64,000 nt of DNA, from the NCBI GenBank assembly GCA_026417655.1, contig JAOACS010000008.1, forward strand, positions 78,634-142,633, written 5' to 3'. The position numbers were made by a program, and so were the translations under genes. The DNA is from Syntrophobacterales bacterium. Lineage in GTDB: Bacteria; Desulfobacterota; Syntrophobacteria; Syntrophobacterales; Thermodesulforhabdaceae. How positions within the stretch are numbered: position 1 is the stretch's first letter; each line of letters opens with the position of its first letter. The notes beneath the pieces were generated by a model that was given only the letters and a program-made list of their open reading frames with translations, was not told the origin of the DNA and made no database searches. Below, piece after piece: positions 45,741-54,305 of the stretch.

Positions 45741-46910
45741 ATGAGTAGAAAAAAAACCTATGAGGAAATCAATGAAAAGATCCGGCAAGGTAAAGTTATT
45801 GTTGTTACAGCAGAGGAGATGACGGAGATAGTAAGAAAAAAGGGCGAAGCTGAAGCCTTCCGTATGGTTGATGTGGTGACCACGGGAACCTTTGGTATAA
45901 TGTGTTCCTCCGGAGCTTTTATAAACTTTGGCCATACCAATCCCCCAATAAAGGCTCACAGGGTGTGGCTAAACGATGTTCCAGCCTATGCAGGTCTTGC
46001 GGCAGTTGATATTTACATTGGGGCAACCGAACCGACTGTAAATGATCCCCTGAATAAGGTTCATCCTGGTCTTTTCGAATACGGAGGGGGACATGTTATT
46101 CATGATCTTGTTAGCGGAAAGCCTGTAAGACTTAAGGCCGAAGCCTATGGGACCGATTGCTATCCAAATAAGTTTATTGAAAAGACCGTCTATCTTAAAG
46201 ATTTTGTCAATGCGATCCTATGTAACCCTCGAAATGCTTACCAGAACTATAATTGTGCCGTGAACTTATCGTCTAAGACGCTCTATACCTACATGGGAGT
46301 TCTGAAGCCGAAACTTGGAAATGCTAATTACTCCACCTCTGGAGCCCTAAGCCCTCTTATCAACGACCCTTACTATAGAACAATAGGGATAGGTACTAGA
46401 ATTTTCCTTGGTGGAGCTCAAGGGTATGTAGTCTGGCATGGGACTCAGCATAACCCTAGGATTCCTAGAAACGAAAGGGGGATTCCTAGGGCGCCTGCAG
46501 GAACGTTAATGGTTGTGGGGGACTTAAAAAAAATGAGTCCCCGATGGCTTGTGGGAATCAGCATGTTAGGTTACGGCTGTTCACTGGCGGTGGGGATAGG
46601 GCTCGCAATACCAGTTCTCGACGAAGAGATGGCCTATTATACCGGTGTAGGGGATGAGGATATTATAGTCCCCGTTAGAGATTATAGCTTTACAGAGACC
46701 GAACCCCTTGGAGAGGTTTCATATGCTGAGCTCAAAGGGGGAGTGATAAAGATAAGGGGAAGAGAAGTCCCTACCGTCCCTCTATCAAGCTACGTAAGAG
46801 CTAAAGAAATAGCCGAGACTTTGAAGAAATGGATTAAGGAAGGGGAGTTTCTCCTTGGCAAGCCCCAGGAACTTCTCCCAGGAGCTCCTGTTGAGTCAAA
46901 TGGAGATTAA
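45741..46910 (+). CDS. DUF39 homocysteine biosynthesis protein
   Basis: 389 residues from ATG 45741, behind GGGGG at 8 bases; an in-frame TTG at 45723 is not preferred. Family hallmarks: VVTTGTFGIMCSSGAFINFGH, quoted as TGTFGIMCSSGAFINFG, with the catalytic-looking Cys, KAHRVWLNDVPAYAGLAAVD, quoted as VWLNDVPAYAG, and GCSLAVGIGLAIPVLDE. In methanogens DUF39 proteins work with a NIL-ferredoxin to make homocysteine directly from aspartate semialdehyde and sulfide. No NIL-ferredoxin gene adjoins it. Its stop overlaps the LarE-like gene by 11 bases. Confidence 0.9.
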   Translation: MSRKKTYEEINEKIRQGKVIVVTAEEMTEIVRKKGEAEAFRMVDVVTTGTFGIMCSSGAFINFGHTNPPIKAHRVWLNDVPAYAGLAAVDIYIGATEPTVNDPLNKVHPGLFEYGGGHVIHDLVSGKPVRLKAEAYGTDCYPNKFIEKTVYLKDFVNAILCNPRNAYQNYNCAVNLSSKTLYTYMGVLKPKLGNANYSTSGALSPLINDPYYRTIGIGTRIFLGGAQGYVVWHGTQHNPRIPRNERGIPRAPAGTLMVVGDLKKMSPRWLVGISMLGYGCSLAVGIGLAIPVLDEEMAYYTGVGDEDIIVPVRDYSFTETEPLGEVSYAELKGGVIKIRGREVPTVPLSSYVRAKEIAETLKKWIKEGEFLLGKPQELLPGAPVESNGD

Positions 46911-47715
46911 TAAAAAGGAAAAAGCTCTTTCTGAATATATCACCCCCTTTTCCTTTCCAGCTATCGCCTTCTCAGGTGGAAGGGATAGTGGATTTCTTGC
47001 TTGGTTTGTCAGAAACAAGATGAAAAAGGGGGCCCTAATATTAAGTGCCGATCACGAGCTTACCCCTCCCGGTGAAAGCGAATACCGACTGAGGATTGCT
47101 AAGACCTATGGCTGGCTTGATATGGAGAATGTTTTTGTAAGCCTCCTAGACCTACCAGAAATTAACTTTAATACACAGGATAGATGCTATGCCTGTAAAA
47201 GGCGTCTCATGAGTGTCCTTATAGACGTGGCACGCTCAAGAGGTTGTGATGTTCTCTTTGACGGAACAACTCTGGATGAATTAAAAAAATATCGCCCAGG
47301 ACTGAGGGCCCTCGATGAGTTAGGCGTAAAAAGCCCCCTTATTAAGACAGGCTGGACAAAGGAGGAAATTAGAAAAGCATCTAGGACCTATGAGCTTCTT
47401 TTTGCGGAAAAACCCTCCGAAAGTTGTCTTGCCACTAGATTTCCATATAATCAGGAGCTCACACCCCATTTGATTGAAACGGTATCAGAATTTGAGAGAA
47501 AAATCAGGTCAACGGTAGATGGATCCTTCAGAGCTAGAGTCCATCCTGAGATTAGGCTAATTAGAATCGAGGTAGATCTAACATGCATAAAGGATATTTT
47601 CCTTCCCGAGATTAGAGAAGAATTGGTAAAGATCGCAAAAGCTAGTGGATTTAAGTGGGTCACAGTTGACATCGAGGGTTTTAGAAGTGGTTCCTGGGAC
47701 CTATCAAAAGATTAA
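46900..47715 (+). CDS. LarE-like sacrificial sulfur transferase
   Basis: 271 residues from ATG 46900 (11-base overlap with DUF39). PP-loop ATPase motif FSGGRDS (24-30), CYACKRRL, and the conserved ESCLATRFPYN with Cys176, the position of the sulfur-donating Cys in L. plantarum LarE. The extra C-terminal Cys pair of [4Fe-4S]-type LarE is not evident, so it looks like the sacrificial kind. LarE thiolates a pyridinium dinucleotide for the nickel-pincer cofactor, but larB and larC are absent here; another thiolation target is possible. Confidence 0.82.
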   Translation: MEINKKEKALSEYITPFSFPAIAFSGGRDSGFLAWFVRNKMKKGALILSADHELTPPGESEYRLRIAKTYGWLDMENVFVSLLDLPEINFNTQDRCYACKRRLMSVLIDVARSRGCDVLFDGTTLDELKKYRPGLRALDELGVKSPLIKTGWTKEEIRKASRTYELLFAEKPSESCLATRFPYNQELTPHLIETVSEFERKIRSTVDGSFRARVHPEIRLIRIEVDLTCIKDIFLPEIREELVKIAKASGFKWVTVDIEGFRSGSWDLSKD

Positions 47716-48694
47716 AGCCATAGGTCTTATCTCTGGTGGTCTTGATAGTCTGATTGCGGCTAAACTTATTCAAGATCAAGGAATAGAAGTAATAGGTATA
47801 ACCTTTTCCTCCCCCTTCTGGGATTATCGAAGGACTCTAGCTATAGGAGAGAAGGCCGGAATTCCCATGAAGGTTATAGACATGGGGGAGGAACATTTTG
47901 GGATAGTCAAAAATCCTACCTACGGTTACGGCTCCTACATGAATCCCTGCATTGATTGCCATGCTCTTATGATAAAGAAAGCGGCAGAGGTGATGGAAGA
48001 AACGGGGGCCTCCTTCATCTTTACGGGAGAAGTTGTCGGTCAGCGGCCTATGAGCCAGCGTAAAGAAGCTCTGAGGATAATTGAAAAACTTTCTGGATAT
48101 GAAGGTAAGATACTTAGGCCTCTTAGTGCTCTACTTCTTCCTGAATCAGAGCCAGAGAAGCAGGGTCTTGTAGATCGTTCTAGGCTTCTTGGCATAGGTG
48201 GGCGAGGTCGTAAAGAACAACTAAGCCTTGCCAAATACTATGGTATAATGGAATATGATACTCCAGGTGGAGGGTGCCTTCTCACTAAGGAAGGCTATGC
48301 AAAAAAACTGAAGGTGTTACTTTCACTCTTTCCCAATGCTCATGTTCGCCATGCTGAGATTTTAAAATACGGTAGACTCTTTGTGATCCAAGAAAAGTTT
48401 TGTCTGGTTGTAGGCCGTCACTCTGAGGATAACGCAGCTATCAGCACCATGGCAAAGGAGGAAGAGGCCATATTCTATTGCAAAAAAATACCTGGACCCG
48501 TGGGAATACTATTAAACCTTCGAGATCATCTTTCTGAAAGTGTGGTTCAAGAGGCCGCTTTGATCTTAGCCTCCTTAAGTGATGCAGAACGGGGCCATCA
48601 AGTAGAAGTATCGTTTAGACATCTAGGAAGAAGTGATACAATAACTGTAATAGCGATCTACAGAGATCAATTAGGTAGTCGGTTTATAAAATGA
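47687..48694 (+). CDS. PP-loop thiouridylase-like protein with C-terminal NFACT-R-like domain
   Basis: 335 residues from GTG 47687, which follows GAGGG; GTG 47645 would deepen the overlap with the LarE-like gene from 29 to 71 bases. PP-loop IGLISGGLDSLIAAKL, then CIDCHALM, FTGEVVGQRPMSQRKEAL and YDTPGGGCLLT resemble the N-type ATPase core of MnmA/ThiI tRNA thiolases. The C-terminal 120 residues (HAEILKYGRLFVI, LVVGRHSEDNAAI) resemble the NFACT RNA-binding domain seen fused to such enzymes. Thiolation of a tRNA base is inferred. Confidence 0.75.
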   Translation: MVPGTYQKIKAIGLISGGLDSLIAAKLIQDQGIEVIGITFSSPFWDYRRTLAIGEKAGIPMKVIDMGEEHFGIVKNPTYGYGSYMNPCIDCHALMIKKAAEVMEETGASFIFTGEVVGQRPMSQRKEALRIIEKLSGYEGKILRPLSALLLPESEPEKQGLVDRSRLLGIGGRGRKEQLSLAKYYGIMEYDTPGGGCLLTKEGYAKKLKVLLSLFPNAHVRHAEILKYGRLFVIQEKFCLVVGRHSEDNAAISTMAKEEEAIFYCKKIPGPVGILLNLRDHLSESVVQEAALILASLSDAERGHQVEVSFRHLGRSDTITVIAIYRDQLGSRFIK

Positions 48695-48794
48695 TTTTTT
48701 GTCTTACACTTTTTTTTGACTTTTCTATCCTTATCGTCTAGGATTTCTTTAGTTAAGTGAAGGTTTTGGCTTACACCTAAAAGGGAGGTTTTTT

Positions 48795-48971
48795 ATGGAA
48801 ATTCGCCGAGAGGTATGTCACTGCGAAAATTGTGGGAATGAGGCCGAAATGATAATTACCTGTTCTTATGTAGATGTGCCAGACAAGCCAGAGGGTAAAG
48901 TTAAAAGGGAACATAGGCAGTGTTCTATTTGTGGTAATGAGGCCAATATAATTATAGAGGAAAGCGATTAA
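48795..48971 (+). CDS. Small two-CxxC zinc-ribbon-like protein (58 residues)
   Basis: A short gene found by reading: ATG 48795 with AAGGGAGG six bases upstream, TAA at 48969-48971. It has two near-identical half motifs, CENCGNEAEMII and CSICGNEANIII, about 33 residues apart, plus CHC just before the first. Two CxxC knuckles would form one zinc ribbon. The internal repeat and the strong ribosome site argue for a real gene. Function unknown; it lies downstream of the sulfur cluster after a 100-base gap. Confidence 0.7.
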   Translation: MEIRREVCHCENCGNEAEMIITCSYVDVPDKPEGKVKREHRQCSICGNEANIIIEESD

Positions 48972-49019
48972 GACATTATGGCAGCCTTTCATTTCGAAAA
49001 ATCCAAAGGTAAGGAGAGC

Positions 49020-49379
49020 ATGTTCTTTATGGGGTTGAACACCTATCACGTGATTATCTGTCCTTTCTGTCAGACCTCACTTCCTCTATCCTTCGATTTT
49101 GATGCGATCCATCGTTGCGACTGTGGAGCCTGTTACAAGGTTTGTTCCCAGAGGATGCTTGAAAAGAGTGTTCAAGACATAGCCTGGGAACTGTGGACAG
49201 AAGAAGAGCTTGATTTTATCCAGAGAGTGCCTGTGGATGTCTGCAACATTGTGGTTGAGAAAGAGTTTGATAGACTTATAAATCTAAAGCAATCCACTGG
49301 CTTATCTGAAATGGGTAGATTCTGTAAATACGATTCCACAGAAAAGCTTAGTCTAGTTTGGGTTAAAAGGCTAGTTTAG
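49020..49379 (+). CDS. Cys-rich hypothetical protein
   Basis: 119 residues from ATG 49020 (AAGGAG just upstream, slightly close); ATG 48978 is in frame but lacks a ribosome site. The first third carries CPFCQTSLPLSF and CDCGACYKVC, six Cys in a zinc-ribbon or cluster-like arrangement; the rest is acidic and helical (WELWTEEELDFIQRVPVDV, quoted in part). I do not recognise the family. It follows the small zinc-ribbon gene by about 50 bases and may share its transcript. Confidence 0.6.
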   Translation: MFFMGLNTYHVIICPFCQTSLPLSFDFDAIHRCDCGACYKVCSQRMLEKSVQDIAWELWTEEELDFIQRVPVDVCNIVVEKEFDRLINLKQSTGLSEMGRFCKYDSTEKLSLVWVKRLV

Positions 49380-49461
49380 GGACCTTTTCCATCGGCTTTG
49401 AGAGCCAGGGAGGCAGGATAGGGTGATAAAATAAGAAACCTTAAATCTTAAGGGGGTTGTT

Positions 49462-50478
49462 ATGAAGTTAAATAGGAAGCTAATATTGGTGTTAGCAGTT
49501 ATAGGTTTTGTAACCTTAGGTTTTATGGGGAAGGGAGAAGCTAAGCAGGTACCTAAAATAGATAGCTTTGTTCTTTTCGTCGATCAATCGGGATCGATGT
49601 ATATGCACCACAAAGAGGTTGTTGATCTGAAGATAAGACTTGTCAAAAGAGTGCTGGCCGATATGAATAGGTTCATTCCTGAGTTGGGCTACCAGGGGGC
49701 CTTAGAGTTATTTGCTCCCCTTCAGGAGATTCTTGCTCCGACGGTATATAAGAGGGTCACCTTTGGAAATGCCATTGTCAAAATTAAGGAAGACCTTGAA
49801 ATCCATGGAAGGATGACTCCTATGGGACCTGGTATAAAGGGGCTTGACCCTGTCCTCTCCAAGATGCAGGGCAGAAAGGCTGTTATCGTCTTCTCCGACG
49901 GCGAAGCTAATCTCGGACCAGATCCTGTGGGAGAAGCTAAGGCTCTGATAGCAAAATATCCAGGCCTATGCTTCCATGTGGTTTCCTTCGCTGATTCGGC
50001 CAAGGGTAAAAAAATACTGGAGCAAATTAATAAACTGGGCAAATGTGTGATGGCCGACGGTCCATCGCTTTTCTATAACGAGGCTGCTTTAAAACAGTTC
50101 GTAAGGGATGTATTCTACGATGAGGTTGCTGACAAAGAGGAAGTGATTGTTCTCAGGGGTATTCATTTTGATTTCGACAAGTATAACATCAAGCCAGAAT
50201 GGGTCCCCGTCCTAGACGAGGCCGTTGAGATCCTTAAGAAGAATCCAAATATTAAGGTAACCATCGAAGGTCACACCGATTACATAGGGACTGTGGCTTA
50301 TAATCAGAAGCTTTCGGAAAAACGTGCTAAGGCTGTGTATGATTACTTCCTAAGCAAGGGCATTTCTGCCGATAGGATGAAGACTATTGGGTATGGAGAA
50401 TTAAAGCCTAAAGCCGATAACAAAACTGTAGAGGGCCGTGCTATTAACAGAAGAGTGGAGTTGAAAGTAGAAAAGTAA
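49462..50478 (+). CDS. Exported vWA-OmpA fusion protein
   Basis: 338 residues. Signal peptide (1-27, hydrophobic LILVLAVIGFVTLGFM, cleavage near GEAKQ). A von Willebrand A domain (about 35-210) has the MIDAS DQSGSMYM, a later Thr in GRMTPMGPGIKG and FSDGEANLGPD. The OmpA-C peptidoglycan-binding domain (about 235-338) has FDFDKYNIKPEW, VTIEGHTDYIGT, NQKLSEKRAKAVYDYF and NRRVEL. It likely sits in the periplasm held to peptidoglycan, with the vWA part binding a metal-dependent partner. Followed by a perfect terminator, so probably a single-gene unit. Confidence 0.9.
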   Translation: MKLNRKLILVLAVIGFVTLGFMGKGEAKQVPKIDSFVLFVDQSGSMYMHHKEVVDLKIRLVKRVLADMNRFIPELGYQGALELFAPLQEILAPTVYKRVTFGNAIVKIKEDLEIHGRMTPMGPGIKGLDPVLSKMQGRKAVIVFSDGEANLGPDPVGEAKALIAKYPGLCFHVVSFADSAKGKKILEQINKLGKCVMADGPSLFYNEAALKQFVRDVFYDEVADKEEVIVLRGIHFDFDKYNIKPEWVPVLDEAVEILKKNPNIKVTIEGHTDYIGTVAYNQKLSEKRAKAVYDYFLSKGISADRMKTIGYGELKPKADNKTVEGRAINRRVELKVEK

Positions 50479-50508
50479 AATAGAAACTTAAATCTTTTGT
50501 AAGAGAAG

Positions 50509-50540
50509 CCAGGGTTACCGGATTCGGTAACCCTGGTTTC
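50509..50540 (+). terminator. Rho-independent terminator after the vWA-OmpA gene
   Basis: A 12-bp perfect stem, CCAGGGTTACCG (50509-50520) and CGGTAACCCTGG (50525-50536), with a GATT loop and TTTC after it, 30 bases past the stop codon. Confidence 0.85.
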
Positions 50541-50560
50541 TACATTTACGGGGGTAAATA

Positions 50561-50971
50561 ATGAGATTTAGAGATGTCCTTGTTATATGCTTACTTTCTA
50601 CCTCCTATTGTTTGGCAGGAGAAGATTTAGTTGTTAAGACCGGCTTTGATATATTTTCAAATAAATGGCTCCAGACCTTTTCTGAAAAGGGTTGTTCTAA
50701 TCTCCAAAGAACCTGTGTCGTGCAGGATCCCGAAAAGCCAAAAACCGTTATTATGCAGTATCAGGAGGTAGCAGAGGTCATAAGCAAAGAGGTTAAGTCA
50801 ACTGCGAGCAAGGCTACACCTTATATAGGAATCTTGAAATATGTGGTGTTCGTCTATGAATCGGAAGGGGCGTCGGTGGCTGAGGCAAAAAAGGGACCCT
50901 TTCACAAAAAGAGGGAGATAACTATGACGGAGATATTCCGATATTCCAATGGTAAATGGGTAAGTAACTAA
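50561..50971 (+). CDS. Small exported hypothetical protein
   Basis: 136 residues. Signal peptide (MRFRDVLVICLLSTSYCLAG, cleavage near LAGED). The mature part has two Cys (GCSNLQRTC) that could form a disulfide, and a Lys-rich C-terminal half ending TEIFRYSNGKWVSN. GGGGGT lies about 6 bases before the ATG. No family recognised. It lies between the terminator of the vWA-OmpA gene and another exported small protein 18 bases downstream; the two are probably co-transcribed. Confidence 0.6.
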   Translation: MRFRDVLVICLLSTSYCLAGEDLVVKTGFDIFSNKWLQTFSEKGCSNLQRTCVVQDPEKPKTVIMQYQEVAEVISKEVKSTASKATPYIGILKYVVFVYESEGASVAEAKKGPFHKKREITMTEIFRYSNGKWVSN

Positions 50972-50989
50972 ACTTCAAATCGATAGACC

Positions 50990-51439
50990 ATGAAAATAGC
51001 CTCAGTCGTATTTCTTCTGATAAGCCTCTATAGCTTCCTAGGAAATAGTAAAGACCTCTATGCATATTATTCTTACTGTAGTGAGAAAGAGGGACTTAAG
51101 ATCTGCATAGCCTTTCATGGCTCCTCTTCCTTTGCTGCCCTCGTTCCGGAAGAGAAGATTCCCGCACGATTGGATATTATCTACGTAAGGGTAGAAAACA
51201 ATTCCTCAAAAAAGCTAACCATTTCCCCAGATCAATTCTCCTGTGTAAACCTTGTAGGAGATACCTTCGCCATAGATTTATCCCTTTACGACAAGATTAA
51301 GTGGGCAGGAAAGCTTATTCAAACTGTTTTAGAGCCAGGACAAAAAACTGAAGGGTATATCTTCTGTCCTTGGGCTAAGCATCCTTTAAGAACCATTGTT
51401 TATCAGGGATCTATTATTGTGGAGGTTTCCCTATTTTAA
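50990..51439 (+). CDS. Small exported hypothetical protein, immunoglobulin-like
   Basis: 149 residues. Signal peptide (IASVVFLLISLYSFLG). The mature part is rich in predicted beta strands: ARLDIIYVRVENNSSKKLTIS, quoted as LDIIYVRVENNS, and LEPGQKTEGYIFCPW resemble DUF4352-like or other Ig-fold secreted domains. Four Cys could make disulfides. The ribosome site is weak. Function unknown. Confidence 0.6.
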   Translation: MKIASVVFLLISLYSFLGNSKDLYAYYSYCSEKEGLKICIAFHGSSSFAALVPEEKIPARLDIIYVRVENNSSKKLTISPDQFSCVNLVGDTFAIDLSLYDKIKWAGKLIQTVLEPGQKTEGYIFCPWAKHPLRTIVYQGSIIVEVSLF

Positions 51440-51464
51440 GGATTAGAGGCAAAGAGGAAAGTTA

Positions 51465-53201
51465 ATGGTTCTAGAAGGAAACAAAAGGATAGCTGAGCTT
51501 TTTCGCCTGACTGCCCTTATGATAGAAATTTTAGAGGATAATTCTTTCCGCGCTAAAGCCTTCGAAAGAGCTGCCGAAACAATAGAAGCTCTGGAAAGGG
51601 ACATATGCGAACTGGCCTCCCATGGAGAACTTGAGTCTCTTCCTGGTATAGGAAAGTCGATTTCACAACATATTTCTAGGTGGTGCCATACCGGAGTATT
51701 TCTAGAATATGAAAAACTCAAGGACATCTTCCCAGCTGGACTTCTCGATATCTTGCGTCTCCCAGGACTTGGCCCTAAGAAGGTAAGAAGTCTTTATACT
51801 CAGCTTGGTATCACATCTATTGGAGAACTCGAATATGCTTGTCTAGAAAATCGATTGGTAAGTATCAAGGGATTTGGTCCTAAGAGCCAACAAAGGATCC
51901 TTTCTGAGATTGAGAATTTCAGAAGGGTTCAAAAATTCCGATATGCTTCTGAGGCCTATAATACGGCGAAGGAGATAATCGAGGTATTGAAAAACTTTAA
52001 TGGCGTTGAGAATGTAGAGTTGGTTGGAGCTCTAAGGCGTTTTCAGGAATATACCGATGATGTGGATCTATTGATTAAAGCGGGTGGAACCGGTTGGATC
52101 GATACCCTGATTTCAAAGAAACTTTTAGATGATATCAATATTTCCTCCGATATTCTAGGCACTGTAAGACTAGAGGGTACTTTTAATAATATGTCTATTG
52201 ATATCCGACATTCCCAAGGGGGAGCTGGCGCCCTATTTGTTTATACAGGCAGTAGATCCCATGTGGAGGCCCTAGTTGATGAAAAGATAAAGGGGACGAA
52301 GGGGCTTGTAGGTTCCATTATACCTTTTCTTAAGAATCTCCTTTCCATGAATTTCAAAGACGAAACTGAGCTTTATGAATACTTTGGGATCTCCTTTGTA
52401 CCGCCTGAACTGAGAGAAGGGTTTGGTGAAATCGAGAAGGCCAAAAATAGATCCATTCCAGCTCTCATAGGGCCTAATGACATAAGGGGAATTTTCCATG
52501 TCCACACCACCCTAAGTGATGGCTCTCTTGAGCTTGAGAAGGTGGTCAGGCTCTGTATAGAGCTAGGATATGAGTATGTGGGAATTTCAGATCACTCAGT
52601 CTCCGCCTATTACGCTGGAGGGTTGACGGAGGATAAGTTAGAAAGACAAAGAAGAGAAGTAGAGGTTTTAAGGGAGCGCTATCCCCAGATTGATATCTAC
52701 TGGGGAATAGAATCCGATATTCGTCCCGATGGCTCCCTTGATTACCCCGATAGAATTCTTGAGACCTTCGACTTTATAATTGGTTCCGTCCATAGCCATT
52801 TAAGAATGGACAAGAAGGCTATGACGGAACGTCTTCTTAGAGCCCTGCGTCACCCATACCTTACGATGCTAGGACATCCAACAGGAAGGCTCATTCTTGC
52901 CAGGTCGGGCTATGAAATAGACATGGATGCTGTGCTGGAAACGGCGAAGAGCTATCGTAAAATTATCGAACTCAATTCCCATCCTTATAGGCTTGATATT
53001 GATTGGAAGGGATGTAAGAGGGCTAAAGAGCTTGGCATCTACATAAGCATCAATCCCGATGCCCATAATATTGATGACTTCTCTCTCCGTTATGGTATTC
53101 TTACTGCTAGAAAAGGGTGGCTAACGGCCGCCGATGTGTGGAATGCCCATAGCAGGGAGAGCATGAGAAAGCTTATGATGAAAAAGCCGTGGATGGGCTA
53201 G
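51465..53201 (+). CDS. polX: Family X DNA polymerase with PHP domain (PolX)
   Basis: 578 residues, normal for bacterial PolX. An 8-kDa-like domain and helix-hairpin-helix motifs (LPGIGKSISQHI, LPGLGPKKVRSL, IKGFGPKSQQRIL) come first, then the nucleotidyl-transferase palm with catalytic Asp residues in YTDDVDLLI and SIDIRH, then the PHP domain (about 345-578) with metal ligands in FHVHTTLSDGS, ISDHS, IGSVHSHL, LGHPTGR and NPDAH. It fills short gaps in base-excision repair; the PHP part gives 3'-5' exonuclease in homologues. Its stop overlaps that of the convergent EamA gene. Confidence 0.94.
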   Translation: MVLEGNKRIAELFRLTALMIEILEDNSFRAKAFERAAETIEALERDICELASHGELESLPGIGKSISQHISRWCHTGVFLEYEKLKDIFPAGLLDILRLPGLGPKKVRSLYTQLGITSIGELEYACLENRLVSIKGFGPKSQQRILSEIENFRRVQKFRYASEAYNTAKEIIEVLKNFNGVENVELVGALRRFQEYTDDVDLLIKAGGTGWIDTLISKKLLDDINISSDILGTVRLEGTFNNMSIDIRHSQGGAGALFVYTGSRSHVEALVDEKIKGTKGLVGSIIPFLKNLLSMNFKDETELYEYFGISFVPPELREGFGEIEKAKNRSIPALIGPNDIRGIFHVHTTLSDGSLELEKVVRLCIELGYEYVGISDHSVSAYYAGGLTEDKLERQRREVEVLRERYPQIDIYWGIESDIRPDGSLDYPDRILETFDFIIGSVHSHLRMDKKAMTERLLRALRHPYLTMLGHPTGRLILARSGYEIDMDAVLETAKSYRKIIELNSHPYRLDIDWKGCKRAKELGIYISINPDAHNIDDFSLRYGILTARKGWLTAADVWNAHSRESMRKLMMKKPWMG

Positions 53202-54106
53202 GGGCCTCTGTCCGAGAAAGCCCTCTGACTTATAAAAATACCTGTGACAATAAGACCCATGGATATAATATCTGTGACTGGCGGATACTCCTTTAGGAAG
53301 ATCCCTGCCAAAATTGTGGCCCCTATTGGTTCGGCGATTATCAGTAAGGAAACAAGTAGAGCTGGAAGGCGGCGAAGGGCCCAGTTCAGTAGGGAATGGC
53401 CAATACCTTGAGGTACTATCCCAACGAGAAAAAGCATAAGGAAAGTATCCCATGAAAAGTGGATCAGAGGAGACGATGTTAGGAGACAGGTAACTAAAAG
53501 CATGATTGAAGCAGAGCCATAGACGCCCGTAAGGTAAGTGGCAAGGGGGAGGCTAGTTCCAACGATTCTTCCAATAAGAAGATAACCAGCAAGGCTTATG
53601 GCGCCCATGATTGCGAGAAGATCCCCTAATAGCGAATGCCTCTGGGGGCTTATAAAATCGCTTCCTGTTAATCCTATGGTCCCAAAAATTCCGAAGGTTA
53701 CACCTATCCAGAGCAGGGTAGGGCGATTACTTCTTTCGTTTGAAAGACTCTTAAAGATTTTAGATGCGATTATCACAAAGATGGGACTTGTGTTTACAAG
53801 AGTTACAGAGCTTGCAACGGATGTAAGCGAAAGCGATGAAATCCAAAAACCAAAATGGGAGGCGAGGCAAAGACCACCAAGAATCATGGGACCTAGGTGA
53901 TATTTGTTAGTGTCTATCCTTATTTGTTTTATCGCTAAGGGGAAGTAAAGGAAGGTGGCTACCATAACCCGGTAAAAAGCTATGCTTAATGGAGGAGCAT
54001 CAGTCAGTCTAATTAACAGGGAAGCACAGGAGATGGCACAAATGGCGATCCCTAGAGCTAGAAAGAGTCTTGTCTTTTCCCAGGCCACAGATCTTTTCAT
54101 TTCCAT
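53198..54106 (-). CDS. EamA/DMT-family transporter
   Basis: 302 residues with ten predicted helices in two EamA repeats: FYRVMVATFLYFPLAI and LTSVASSVTLVNTSPIFVIIA (quoted in part as VASSVTLVNTSPIFV) in the first, and LLVSLLIIAEPIGATILAGIFLKE, quoted as LIIAEPIGATILAGI, in the second. Such proteins export amino acids or metabolites; substrate unknown. Start could be ATG 54106 or ATG 54100, neither with a clear ribosome site. It overlaps polX by 4 bases tail to tail. Confidence 0.85.
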   Translation of the reverse strand: MEMKRSVAWEKTRLFLALGIAICAISCASLLIRLTDAPPLSIAFYRVMVATFLYFPLAIKQIRIDTNKYHLGPMILGGLCLASHFGFWISSLSLTSVASSVTLVNTSPIFVIIASKIFKSLSNERSNRPTLLWIGVTFGIFGTIGLTGSDFISPQRHSLLGDLLAIMGAISLAGYLLIGRIVGTSLPLATYLTGVYGSASIMLLVTCLLTSSPLIHFSWDTFLMLFLVGIVPQGIGHSLLNWALRRLPALLVSLLIIAEPIGATILAGIFLKEYPPVTDIISMGLIVTGIFISQRAFSDRGP

Positions 54107-54305
54107 TCGTTAAAATATCTATTGCCTAGCTAAAACAACCATCGAAGTATCGGTCAGATTGTAATCTTCGGTCAACTCCAATTTTGAAAAGGAGAAGTGA
54201 AGGAAGACCTTGAAAAAATAAAAAGATTGGGTAACATAAAAATTCTACCGTTATGACAACGCCGCAATTGGTGTTTCAGAGGAATAATTAAAAGCGGGGT
54301 GCTCT

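Noticed and set aside
54197..54256. 19-codon frame starting GTG after AAGGAG, upstream of the DUF2007-DUF3786 gene
   Set aside because: Ribosome site is too close to the start and the peptide has no recognisable feature.
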